NCBI GenBank assembly: GCA_910579015.1
Contig: CAJTRO010000006.1
Coordinates: forward strand, 42,843-106,842
DNA from: an uncultured Dorea sp.
Lineage (GTDB): Bacteria; Bacillota; Clostridia; Lachnospirales; Lachnospiraceae
DNA length: 64,000 bases
Reading direction: 5' to 3'
Under the pieces are notes generated by a model. It was not told the DNA's origin, ran no database searches, and saw nothing but the letters and a program-made list of their open reading frames with translations. The position numbers and the translations under genes are program-made. This document shows positions 7,810 through 14,790 of the stretch, in pieces. Every line of letters starts with the position of its first letter. Position 1 is the stretch's first letter.

Positions 7810-8829
7810 TTAAAGTCTGTTCCGCTTTTGGCCGGACCTTCTTCGGAGTAATCTATAACCCAGGCTCCACAAGACCGCATGGGTGGACAGTGCCGCAAGT
7901 GCAGGGCATAGAGCCTTCGTCTGTCCGTTCAGCAGATCCATGACACCATAGAAAGTTGCGCTTGACGGCAGTAAGTAAGAAAGCTTGAATATGATACTGC
8001 TGTCCGGCACCGTCAAATAGAAGAAGATTGGCGGAGCCTGGAACAGGATCATGAGGACCTTGATGTAAGCAATCCCCGACATCAATCCATCGGAAAAACA
8101 GCCGATCAACAGCCCCATTAAGGCTGAGATATAAGCCGAAAGCAAGATGATCAGCAGAAACGGTAATATATGTTCTATGTCTGTCCGCACGCAGATCAAC
8201 GCTGTTATGATCGTGGATACCGTACCTCCGATGAATCCCAGAAGTGTTTTCTGTGTGATGTAGGAGCTTGCAGACATGGGAAGCACCTGATTGATAAATT
8301 CAATACCATCCTCTTTCTCGCCTATGATGTTCATAGCGTTAAACGTACAGCCCATAAACATAGCGGCGACCAAGGTCATTACGATCAGGAGGGATTTTAA
8401 CCAGTCATTGTCTGACGTTGCCGGGATCATGGTTTTTGTGACGGATAATGTCTCTACCTGATTTTTATAAATCTGCGGAAGTGTGTCTGCGATCACGCGG
8501 TTCATTTCCAATTCATCTCCGGAGATGAAGGTCTGTATCACGCTTCCTGTTTGCAGAACGCCGATCATCTGTGTGGAGGGATCGTTTACCGCGGCACGCA
8601 GTTCTGTAAGCGATTCATATTGCGTGACCGTTCCGTTTGCCCCGAGCCATTCGACGGTATCGGCGTCCATGCGGTTTTCCAGAACGCCAAATGAGTTTTC
8701 GCTGATGGACTGAAGGCTTACGCCGGAAAGCAGACGAATGGCGATCCCGACAACGACAGGGAGGAAAAAGGTCAAAATACACAATTTGTCACGTCGGACG
8801 CTTTTGAGCTGATATTTCAGTCTTTCCAT
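7810..8829 (-). CDS. ABC-2 type transporter permease (second of two)
   Basis: Membrane subunit of the exporter whose ATPase is at 9825-10673. One N-terminal membrane helix (ILTFFLPVVVGIAIRLL) precedes a long external region (about residues 40-140). Five to six C-terminal helices starting at LLIVMTLVAAMFMGC include the ABC-2 core NEKxxG-type stretch (GEKEDGIEFINQVLP). It starts three bases after the stop of the other permease, so the two were probably made by duplication and form a heterodimer. The substrate is not encoded here. Context (small membrane protein, tandem operator repeats, nearby two-component system) resembles bacterial self-protection exporters against peptide antibiotics, which is inference. 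Confidence 0.85.
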   Translation of the reverse strand: MERLKYQLKSVRRDKLCILTFFLPVVVGIAIRLLSGVSLQSISENSFGVLENRMDADTVEWLGANGTVTQYESLTELRAAVNDPSTQMIGVLQTGSVIQTFISGDELEMNRVIADTLPQIYKNQVETLSVTKTMIPATSDNDWLKSLLIVMTLVAAMFMGCTFNAMNIIGEKEDGIEFINQVLPMSASSYITQKTLLGFIGGTVSTIITALICVRTDIEHILPFLLIILLSAYISALMGLLIGCFSDGLMSGIAYIKVLMILFQAPPIFFYLTVPDSSIIFKLSYLLPSSATFYGVMDLLNGQTKALCPALAALSTHAVLWSLGYRLLRRRSGQKRNRL

Positions 8830-8832
8830 GCG

Positions 8833-9825
8833 CTACCCCTCCTTTGCCATTTCACGGTTTAAGGTTTGATACGAAAGCAGGAACAATAGAATGATCGTTC
8901 CGGCACAAGCCAAATAATACGGAGCTTTTGTCATCGGCGTCAAAAAGAACGCCCCTTTCATTGCTTCAAACAGATGATACATCGGGTGATATACGATCCA
9001 GTTCCACTTCATGCCTGTCTGCCCTGCCAAAAATACAGGCGTTGTCACGAAAACCGCAAGTATTAGATAAAACAGGGAAAACTGTTTGAAATCCGGCAGC
9101 CTGACAGCGCAGAGAAATCCGACCAGCGCCATGATGAGTGATAAAATGCCTGCCTGTAAGAGGACGCCGACAAGCGCTTCGACAGCCTCTGACACCCCCA
9201 GATTGATGACTGTCAGAAGGATCGTAAACACCAGATCGGAACACAGCAATAACAGCAGTTTGGATAAGATAAATACACCCCGGCAGACCGGGAGTATCCC
9301 GTGTACCCGTATCACACCCATCTGTTTTTCTTTAAAGAGCATAGATGCAAGCCCTAAGAATCCGACCGCCGTCAATTCAAAGAATAAAAATTCCGCAGTG
9401 ATTTCCCGCCGATTTTTCATTTCCCTGGTGTTGGCGCCGATTCTTTCTGCCTGCCCGTCTACATTTCCATGCAGGATGGCTTCGCCCCATGCCATGCGGT
9501 AGTGATCGGTGGTTTCCATGCCGCAGGACAGCATGTAGATCTCCGGCTCAGCATGGGACAGATCAATGCCCACAGAATATTGGTCGGCACAAGCCGCCTT
9601 AAGCGCCTCCCGGCTGTCCAGTTTTGTAACGTATTCCGAGACGTCCGGCAGTCTGCCCTGCGGATCATAAAGACAGACCGGAAATATTTTCTGATCCAAC
9701 TTGGCATACACAAAATTGATATAGCCGGAATATAAACATAGCGAAAGAAGCGCCAGCAGAAAGAATTTGCCGGATATCATCATTCGAAAATCTTTCTTCA
9801 GCAAGTGTGAAAATCCCCTCCACAT
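8833..9825 (-). CDS. ABC-2 type transporter permease (first of two)
   Basis: Same topology as its neighbour: an N-terminal helix (FFLLALLSLCLYSGYINFV), an external domain of about 130 residues, and five to six C-terminal helices with the core stretch FKEKQMGVIRVHGILP. Its start shares one base with the ATPase stop. Downstream permease follows after three bases. Translational coupling across all genes of the operon indicates one transcript starting near 10864. Confidence 0.85.
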   Translation of the reverse strand: MWRGFSHLLKKDFRMMISGKFFLLALLSLCLYSGYINFVYAKLDQKIFPVCLYDPQGRLPDVSEYVTKLDSREALKAACADQYSVGIDLSHAEPEIYMLSCGMETTDHYRMAWGEAILHGNVDGQAERIGANTREMKNRREITAEFLFFELTAVGFLGLASMLFKEKQMGVIRVHGILPVCRGVFILSKLLLLLCSDLVFTILLTVINLGVSEAVEALVGVLLQAGILSLIMALVGFLCAVRLPDFKQFSLFYLILAVFVTTPVFLAGQTGMKWNWIVYHPMYHLFEAMKGAFFLTPMTKAPYYLACAGTIILLFLLSYQTLNREMAKEG

Positions 9826-10673
9826 TACGACAGCCCCCTCCCCGTATATTGAATGAACATATCCTCAAGCGTAGGCTCCTGAGAATGAACGCTGATAAGC
9901 TCATCATACGCGAACGGGATCCCCGCTTTCATATCCGGCGCCTCAATCGTCTGTTCTTCCCGTCTGCCCTGATACAGATAATCAATGACAATACTGTGGT
10001 TGCTGTTTTTCTCCTTTAGATTTCTCGGCGTGTCCAGGACCGCGATGGTCCCATTCGAGATAAACGCCACTCTGTCGCAGAGCAGGTCGGCGTCCAGCAT
10101 ATTGTGTGTCGTCAGAAATACCGTCGTCCCTTTTTCCCGTTCCTTTTCTATGATCTTGCGGAAAAGAACGGCTCCGGAAGGATCCAGCCCGCTTGTGGGT
10201 TCGTCCAGAAACAGAAGTCTGGGGTTGCTGATCAATGCCCGCGCCATGCTGACGCGCTGGCGCATCCCCTTTGAGTAAGACGATACCGGCTTATTCAGGA
10301 AATCCTTCTTGAATTCCAGTTCGTCGAGCAATTCTTCGGCGTCCCGCCGTTGTTCCCTGGGATAGAACGAAGCAAAGTAGTGCAGATTGTCAAGGGCGCT
10401 CAGGTTGGTGTACAAATAAGGAAATTCAAACAGAACACCGATCTTCTGAAAAAATGCTTGCGTATGTCCGCTTTGCATATCTTCTCCGAACAAAGATACC
10501 CTCCCGCCATAGCCCTTCAATATGCCGGTCAGGATCTTTTGTGTCGTAGACTTGCCGGAGCCATTCGGTCCTAAAAAGCCGAAGATCTCCCCATCCTCTA
10601 CAGAAAAATCCAAACCATGTAACGCCTGCTTCTCTTTCCCATAAGAAAAGGTCAGATTCCTTGCTTCGATCAT
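9825..10673 (-). CDS. ABC transporter ATP-binding protein
   Basis: Energises the two permeases encoded just downstream. Walker A GPNGSGKST (about residues 36-44), Q loop in VLFEFPYLY, signature SKGMRQR, Walker B LLFLDEPTSG and H loop FLTTHNM are all intact, so it should hydrolyse ATP. At 282 residues it has the nucleotide-binding domain plus a short C-terminal extension. The start ATG overlaps the stop of the 50-codon gene upstream (ATGA). Confidence 0.93.
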   Translation of the reverse strand: MIEARNLTFSYGKEKQALHGLDFSVEDGEIFGFLGPNGSGKSTTQKILTGILKGYGGRVSLFGEDMQSGHTQAFFQKIGVLFEFPYLYTNLSALDNLHYFASFYPREQRRDAEELLDELEFKKDFLNKPVSSYSKGMRQRVSMARALISNPRLLFLDEPTSGLDPSGAVLFRKIIEKEREKGTTVFLTTHNMLDADLLCDRVAFISNGTIAVLDTPRNLKEKNSNHSIVIDYLYQGRREEQTIEAPDMKAGIPFAYDELISVHSQEPTLEDMFIQYTGRGLS

Positions 10674-10822
10674 TCGTCATCCCCCCACTTCCCATACTGC
10701 TCCTTCTTCTTTTCCTGCTGGCGCCTGTTCCACCATTTCATAAATTTGATCTTGAACGGGATAAAGACTGCCAATAATACCAGAAGAAGAATCCACCAAT
10801 ACCACTCTAAATCCATAAACAT
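10670..10822 (-). CDS. 50-residue membrane protein leading the ABC operon
   Basis: An ATG eight bases after AAGGAGG opens a 50-codon frame whose TGA overlaps the ATG of the ABC ATPase. The protein begins MFMDLEWYWW, has one membrane segment (about residues 9-23, ILLLVLLAVFIPF), and ends in a highly basic then acidic tail (RRQQEKKKEQYGKWGDDE). The overlap, ribosome binding site and position as first gene after the regulated promoter make it a real gene despite its size. No family recognised. It may stabilise or regulate the transporter, or shield the membrane; both are inference. Confidence 0.75.
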   Translation of the reverse strand: MFMDLEWYWWILLLVLLAVFIPFKIKFMKWWNRRQQEKKKEQYGKWGDDE

Positions 10823-10870
10823 GATCGTTACCTCCTTAATCTGAGAGACTTGCCCTTTTGTTGAGGTAAT

Positions 10871-10934
10871 CTTATAAAAATGCGGTGAAATTGGTGTGAG
10901 ACTGCGGTGAAGTTGGTGTGAAATCGGTGTTGCG
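10871..10934 (-). promoter_or_regulatory. Tandem 11-bp repeats and promoter of the ABC exporter operon
   Basis: On the minus strand four contiguous 11-base units read TTTCACACCAA, CTTCACCGCAG, TCTCACACCAA and TTTCACCGCAT (10923 down to 10880), with a weaker fifth unit at 10934-10924. A -10-like TATAAG (10876-10871) follows three bases later, so the repeats cover the -35 position. This is the classical layout of a promoter activated by an OmpR/PhoB-family regulator. Positions 10935-11019 hold nothing else I can identify. Confidence 0.7.
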
Positions 10935-11019
10935 ATAGATGATAGACAATATTTTTGTGCGGACGGATCCGGAGGGGAATATCAAGCCGGATTGGGAGAA
11001 GTCTATTTAGCAACAAAGT

Positions 11020-11092
11020 AAAGGCTCCCCAGATAAAGAGAGCCTTTTCGAAAAAGCTGTGCGCCAATGCCCGCTTTTCGGACTAGATCACA
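11020..11092 (-). ncRNA. Candidate small RNA unit A
   Basis: On the minus strand: CTAGTC, a stem formed by GTCCG and GCGGGC-type pairing, the shared CATTGG segment, a GCTTTTTCG block that can pair back with CGAAAAGC, and then a terminator-like stem GAGAGCCTTT partner pair (AAAGGCTC 11020-11027 with GAGCCTTT 11040-11047). It is a diverged copy of unit B. Its promoter is weak: only a TATACT is visible. Confidence 0.4.
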
Positions 11093-11113
11093 GTAATAGT
11101 ATATGCAGATATG

Positions 11114-11200
11114 AAAAAAGAGTTGTATGAAACAACTCTTTTTCCTAGAAAAGCCTTGCGGCCAATGTCCCTTGCGAGACTAGATAACTTATTTGTCTAT
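11114..11200 (-). ncRNA. Candidate small RNA unit B with own promoter and terminator
   Basis: Predicted transcript of about 87 bases on the minus strand. After CTAG come two compact hairpins with GCAA tetraloops, GTCTC-GCAA-GGGAC (11180-11167) and GCC-GCAA-GGC (11162-11153), joined by ATTG. A second CTAG could close the pair. A 12-bp terminator stem (11115-11143) with six terminal T residues ends it. No open reading frame of note. Not matched to any RNA family I know. Confidence 0.5.
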
Positions 11201-11206
11201 GACTTA

Positions 11207-11234
11207 ATTATAGCATCTGCAATAGGAAAGTCAA
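11207..11234 (-). promoter_or_regulatory. Promoter of small RNA unit B
   Basis: Minus strand -35 TTGACT (11234-11229), 16-base spacer, -10 TATAAT (11212-11207). It starts immediately after the stop codon of the PemK/MazF gene, so the RNA is independent of that gene's transcript, or both. Confidence 0.6.
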
Positions 11235-11240
11235 GAAAAT

Positions 11241-11801
11241 TTACAGTTCCAAGTGATTTTTCAGCAGTTTATCAACAATGGCAAGGCATTCCGGCGTTAA
11301 GCGGCCAATCCGTCTGCCGAGACGGGCTTTGTCAATCGTGGTGATATCGGTTACGATAATACGAGAAGGCTCTTTATCCAGCTTTCCGTCTGCCAGTTCG
11401 GCGGATGAAAGGCGCACCTGATAATTAGGGTTTATTTTTGTACCGTCGCCTTCAATGGGGAGGACATTTACTTTTTCGCTGTAAATATTGGCCTTTTTGT
11501 TCTGGATGATGACAACAAGGTGATTTCCGCACAGTTCGCTGCCCACGCCTTCCGTGATGAATGCATTGTAGATTTCTCCGCGATAAGGTTTTATGGGATG
11601 GAATTTCTTTTCGTGGGAAGACCGCAGTTTCCTGTTTTCACTAGAATTATGGTGCATCCTGCACTGTTCGGGTATGTACCGCAGATAGGATATGGCTTTA
11701 TTGACGGAAATGTGTTTAAGGCTTATAAGGATGCCCTGAAAAACGGAAGTCAGTGAAGACCTGTCACTGTCATTTATGTTGTTTAAGGAATTATATTCCA
11801 T
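11241..11801 (-). CDS. PemK/MazF-family toxin-like protein with N-terminal extension
   Basis: The C-terminal 110 residues form a PemK/MazF module: RGEIYNAF, GSELCGNHLVVIIQNKKAN, VNVLPIEG, PSRIIVTDITTIDKARLG and GRLTPECLAIVDKLL. In this family the fold cleaves mRNA at short sequences. The first 75 residues are an extension not usual for MazF. The start ATG follows GGAGG; the in-frame GTG two codons earlier would overlap this site. No MazE/PemI-type antitoxin gene is adjacent, so it is either an orphan or controlled in another way. The two RNA units just downstream are notable neighbours. Confidence 0.82.
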   Translation of the reverse strand: MEYNSLNNINDSDRSSLTSVFQGILISLKHISVNKAISYLRYIPEQCRMHHNSSENRKLRSSHEKKFHPIKPYRGEIYNAFITEGVGSELCGNHLVVIIQNKKANIYSEKVNVLPIEGDGTKINPNYQVRLSSAELADGKLDKEPSRIIVTDITTIDKARLGRRIGRLTPECLAIVDKLLKNHLEL

Positions 11802-11894
11802 ATGCACCTCCGCTTGTATTTATAGAAAGAGGGTAGCATATTTTGTCAGAAATTGCAATGGAGGAGAATAGAAAAAGTGGGAATTAGGAAAATG

Positions 11895-12224
11895 TTATCC
11901 GCCCAGATTTTCATCCCCCCACTGTTTCATATGTTCAAAAACGGGAATGAAACTTTTACCTAAGTCAGTAAGATTATATTCCACGTGGGGAGGTACTTCT
12001 TTATAGTCATAACGAGTGATGAAGCCGTCGGCTTCTAATTCCCGAAGCTGCTTTGTCAGGCTTGATTCCGTAATGTCGCCGATATGCCTGCGAAGCTCTC
12101 CAAAGCGGTGTATATCCCGAAAGGCGATGTAATAAATGATTTCAATCTTCCATTTACCGCCCAGAATTTTTTGTATGGTTGAAACTGTTTTACAGCGCTC
12201 CACAGCCAATTTACTTTTTTTCAT
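11895..12224 (-). CDS. HxlR-family winged-helix regulator
   Basis: A 109-residue DNA-binding protein of the HxlR family, which usually responds to reactive electrophiles or redox signals. Diagnostic text: ILGGKWKIEIIYYI, RFGELRRHIGDI, TESSLTKQLRELEADGFI and PHVEYNLTDLGKSF. A GGAAGGAG site precedes the ATG. It is divergent from the radical SAM gene, and a 13-bp palindrome lies between them, which fits control of that gene and of itself. No cysteine near the HTH besides Cys11, a possible redox sensor residue. Confidence 0.9.
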   Translation of the reverse strand: MKKSKLAVERCKTVSTIQKILGGKWKIEIIYYIAFRDIHRFGELRRHIGDITESSLTKQLRELEADGFITRYDYKEVPPHVEYNLTDLGKSFIPVFEHMKQWGDENLGG

Positions 12225-12314
12225 TTCTGCCGCTCCTTCCTGTAATGTTAAGACCTTCTAAGATAGTATATCATATTCTCAAAAAAATGTATCGTTTTTG
12301 GAGGTACTACAAAA

Positions 12315-12353
12315 AAGTACAGTACTTGTAAAATCATTGTACAAAAGTATAAT
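12315..12353 (+). promoter_or_regulatory. Promoter and palindromic operator of the radical SAM gene
   Basis: -35 TTGTAA (12326-12331), 16-base spacer, -10 TATAAT (12348-12353). The perfect palindrome AAGTACAGTACTT (12315-12327) overlaps the -35 box, a position suited to repression by the divergent HxlR protein. Confidence 0.6.
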
Positions 12354-12408
12354 TAGTATAGATTACAGGAAACAGTGCAGAAGAGAAGAAAAGAAAGGAG
12401 ATGTGATC

Positions 12409-13308
12409 ATGCACTACACAGGAACAATCTGGCGGCCGCCATATGAAGCGGAATCACTTTTGTTAGAGGTGACGGCAGGCTGTACGCATCATAAATGTAA
12501 GTTTTGTACTTTGTATAACGACCTGCCGTTCAAATTCAGGATGTCCCCTCTGGAGGATATTGTGTGTGACCTACAGGAGGTCAAAAGAGCAAAGAACGGC
12601 TGGAACGCCGGGCGTATTGACCGGGTGTTTCTGACCGGAGCAAACCCATTCGTTTTATCCTATGACAAATTAGCTGTGATCGCAGAGTTGATCCGCAAAC
12701 ATCTTCCGTCGGTAAAGTCGATCGGCTCGTTTGCAAGGATTACGGATATTACGCCGAAAACCGATGCGGAGCTTGCAAGACTGCGGGCAATGGGCTATGA
12801 TGGTCTGACAATAGGAATAGAAACGGGCGATGATGAAGCCCTGCGGTTTATGAACAAGGGGTATACTTCTACCGACATCATAGAGCAGTGCCGGAGATTA
12901 GATAAGGCGGATATTCATTACAGTTTCTTCTATCTGGTAAGTATTTCAGGGGCAGGCCGTGGAGAAATCGGGGCAAAATTGACGGCTGATCTATGCAATA
13001 AGATACACCCCACGCTCATCGGAGCGAATATGCTCACGATCTATCCCGATTCTGAGCTTTATACTGAAATACAGCGCGGGAACTGGAAAGAAGAAGGTGA
13101 ACTCGAAAAATACAAGGAGATACGGACGCTCATTGAAAATCTGAAGATACCTGTCATCTTTGCGGCAATGGGCGCTTCCAATGCGTATCAGTTTCATGGA
13201 AAACTGCCGAAAGACAGGGAAAAGCTGTTGGCATTTCTCGATGAGATCATAGGAAATGTCAGTGAAGAAGAATTACAGCGGTATAGAAAAAGTGTTCATC
13301 ATCTGTGA
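12409..13308 (+). CDS. Radical SAM protein
   Basis: Cleaves S-adenosylmethionine with a 4Fe-4S cluster to start radical chemistry; the actual substrate is unknown. The cluster motif near residue 21 is CTHHKCKFC, i.e. C-X4-C-X2-C instead of the common C-X3-C-X2-C. Other family features are the FLTGANPF strand, IGSFARITDI, the GLTIGIETGDDEAL glycine-rich segment and PTLIGANMLTIYP. At 299 residues it holds only the barrel, with no auxiliary cluster domain visible. The ATG follows AAAGGAG; the longer frame from 12298 overlaps the operator and was rejected. Confidence 0.85.
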   Translation: MHYTGTIWRPPYEAESLLLEVTAGCTHHKCKFCTLYNDLPFKFRMSPLEDIVCDLQEVKRAKNGWNAGRIDRVFLTGANPFVLSYDKLAVIAELIRKHLPSVKSIGSFARITDITPKTDAELARLRAMGYDGLTIGIETGDDEALRFMNKGYTSTDIIEQCRRLDKADIHYSFFYLVSISGAGRGEIGAKLTADLCNKIHPTLIGANMLTIYPDSELYTEIQRGNWKEEGELEKYKEIRTLIENLKIPVIFAAMGASNAYQFHGKLPKDREKLLAFLDEIIGNVSEEELQRYRKSVHHL

Positions 13309-13363
13309 GAGAAAGCGTGGCAAGCAAAGCTGGCAGAAGATATAATTTTTGAATAAAAGCATA

Positions 13364-13392
13364 TTGAAAAGCATTTTCGCATATGCTATAAT
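13364..13392 (+). promoter_or_regulatory. Promoter of the type I antitoxin RNA
   Basis: -35 TTGAAA (13364-13369), exactly 17 bases, -10 TATAAT (13387-13392). Strong sigma-A-like promoter with no good coding frame behind it. Confidence 0.75.
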
Positions 13393-13398
13393 GCCAAT

Positions 13399-13489
13399 AG
13401 GCAAAAGTAATGATGAGTCCATTTGGACAAAAGAACGAATCCCTCGACCGTAGTGGAGTACAGTCGAGGGATTCTTCTTTTCTTTTTAT
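13399..13489 (+). ncRNA. Antitoxin RNA of an Fst/par-like type I toxin-antitoxin module
   Basis: Predicted RNA of about 90 bases from the promoter at 13364-13392 to the T-run after a 12-bp stem (GAATCCCTCGAC 13437-13448 with GTCGAGGGATTC 13463-13474). It runs against the toxin gene and shares this bidirectional terminator. Two upstream stretches match the toxin's leader as direct repeats: TCCATTTGGAC (13418) against TCCATTTGAAC (13605, toxin start codon) and TTGGACAA (13423) against TTGGACAA (13641, toxin 5' leader). The RNA is therefore complementary to the toxin mRNA at the start site, its leader and the terminator, as in the par locus. Confidence 0.7.
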
Positions 13490-13510
13490 AGTGGCAAAGT
13501 ACCCACCAGG

Positions 13511-13609
13511 CTATCTGCTGTCCTTATCATGCCTGTCTAACCATTTGCTGATGAGGTGGCAAACCACACCTGCCGTGACAGTCACTAGAAAAGTAATGAT
13601 GATTTCCAT
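13511..13609 (-). CDS. Fst/Ldr-like small membrane toxin
   Basis: A 32-residue peptide, MEIIITFLVTVTAGVV followed by the C-terminal SKWLDRHDKDSR. One hydrophobic helix ends in a W-L-x-R type charged tail, the hallmark of the Fst/Ldr toxin superfamily, which damages the cell membrane when overproduced. A GGGAGGAGG site lies seven bases before the ATG. Its transcript would end at the stem 13437-13474 shared with the antisense RNA. Chromosomal copies of such modules have no proven general role. Confidence 0.7.
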   Translation of the reverse strand: MEIIITFLVTVTAGVVCHLISKWLDRHDKDSR

Positions 13610-13655
13610 TTGAACACCTCCTCCCGTTGCCGGGTGTAGGTTGGACAACATAGGA

Positions 13656-13661
13656 ATTATA
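13656..13661 (-). promoter_or_regulatory. Extended -10 of the toxin promoter
   Basis: Minus strand TATAAT preceded by TG one base upstream (extended -10), about 47 bases before the toxin start. No convincing -35, which an extended -10 does not need. Confidence 0.5.
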
Positions 13662-13713
13662 ACATATCAATTAATGTTGTACTATATTTTTCTTAAAAGA
13701 CTAGAAGTTATTT

Positions 13714-14790
13714 TTATTTCATAAAAGGCATAGAAAAGTAAAAAACAACGCCACCAGTCTGATTCTCCGCCCCATAAGGCAGGTCCTGCATGGACAAAAT
13801 CTGTGCCGCGATCGCAAGCCCCAATCCGGAACCGCTATACTTAGAATTTCTGGCACGATAAAATTTTGTCCAGATTTTTGACAGGCTTTCCTGCGGGATC
13901 GGCGCCCCCTGATTAAAAATCGAGAAATCCAGCCTGCCGTCATTTTCTTTCAGCGAAAGCTTCAGAATACCGCCCGGACGGACATTGCGCTTCGCATTGA
14001 CGATCAGGTTGTCCAATACCTGCTCCATTCTGCTTTGATCTGCGCTTACATATACCGGATGTTCCGGCAGTTCATACTGCAATTCAAAATCAGCGTCCGG
14101 GGTGTCGACCAACAGACGTCCGGCGATGATTTCTAAAAATGCAACAAAGTCGAACCGCTCCGGGTGAAGCCTGACAGCCCCGGTTTCCAACGCGGATAGA
14201 TCAAGCAGTGTGGTGATCAGACGGCTCATGCGTTCTGTCTCCGTTATGATAACATCCGAATATCTCTGCCTTTTTTCCTCGTCTGTCTCGTCCTGCAAGC
14301 CCTCGGCATAGGCACGGATCACACCCAATGGGGTTTTCATCTCGTGGGAGAGATTGTCTGTCAATTCTCTGCGTTCCGCCAGCAGGCGTTTTTTCTGCTC
14401 CACGTCCTGTTCTAATTTCAGGTTGGCGTCTTCCAGTGAAGCAAAGGACTGCTGTAGGTTCCGAGCCATCTTATTCAGGCTGTCCGCAAGCTCCTCCAAT
14501 TCATCATTCGTATGGATCCTGCAAGGAGACGAGAAATCAAGCCGCGCCATCTGACGCGCGGTACGGCTTAATTCGGAGACAGGATCTGAGATAAACCGCC
14601 CCATCAGATAATCAAGCGCCAAAACCAGTGCCGTGACAAAGCACAGCCAGATTAAGAAAGAAATATCCGGCTCGATCGGCAGGCGTGTGGTCACGATGTA
14701 AGAGACGATCAAAAGGATCCCGGCAATCTTGGAGACTATAATGATTTTTTTGCGGACAGTCCGCAAATGAAAGATGTCTTTTAGATTCAT
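13714..14790 (-). CDS. Sensor histidine kinase
   Basis: Two membrane segments (about residues 17-36 and 42-62) with a very short external loop, HAMP (about 63-115), a coiled-coil linker, then His149 in NLSHEMKTP. The catalytic domain has VLDNLIVNAKRN, a weak G1 box and GSGLGLAIAAQIL. Start overlaps the regulator stop (ATGA). The short sensor loop and neighbourhood suggest an antimicrobial-peptide or cell-envelope sensor; its likely target is the ABC exporter operon at 10822, whose promoter has OmpR-type tandem repeats. That link is inferred from position. Confidence 0.92.
   Translation of the reverse strand: MNLKDIFHLRTVRKKIIIVSKIAGILLIVSYIVTTRLPIEPDISFLIWLCFVTALVLALDYLMGRFISDPVSELSRTARQMARLDFSSPCRIHTNDELEELADSLNKMARNLQQSFASLEDANLKLEQDVEQKKRLLAERRELTDNLSHEMKTPLGVIRAYAEGLQDETDEEKRQRYSDVIITETERMSRLITTLLDLSALETGAVRLHPERFDFVAFLEIIAGRLLVDTPDADFELQYELPEHPVYVSADQSRMEQVLDNLIVNAKRNVRPGGILKLSLKENDGRLDFSIFNQGAPIPQESLSKIWTKFYRARNSKYSGSGLGLAIAAQILSMQDLPYGAENQTGGVVFYFSMPFMK

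Noticed and set aside
10828-11067. 79-codon frame on the minus strand
   Set aside because: It runs through the tandem operator repeats and small RNA unit A and has no protein-like features.
11020-11801. Type III toxin-antitoxin system (RNA repeats plus PemK-fold toxin)
   Set aside because: In known type III systems the RNA repeats precede the toxin and share its promoter. Here the units follow the gene and have their own promoter, and the protein is a MazF/PemK type, not ToxN.
13410-13613. 67-codon frame on the plus strand
   Set aside because: It crosses the terminator stem and the antisense of the toxin gene; the toxin/antitoxin RNA reading explains the region better.
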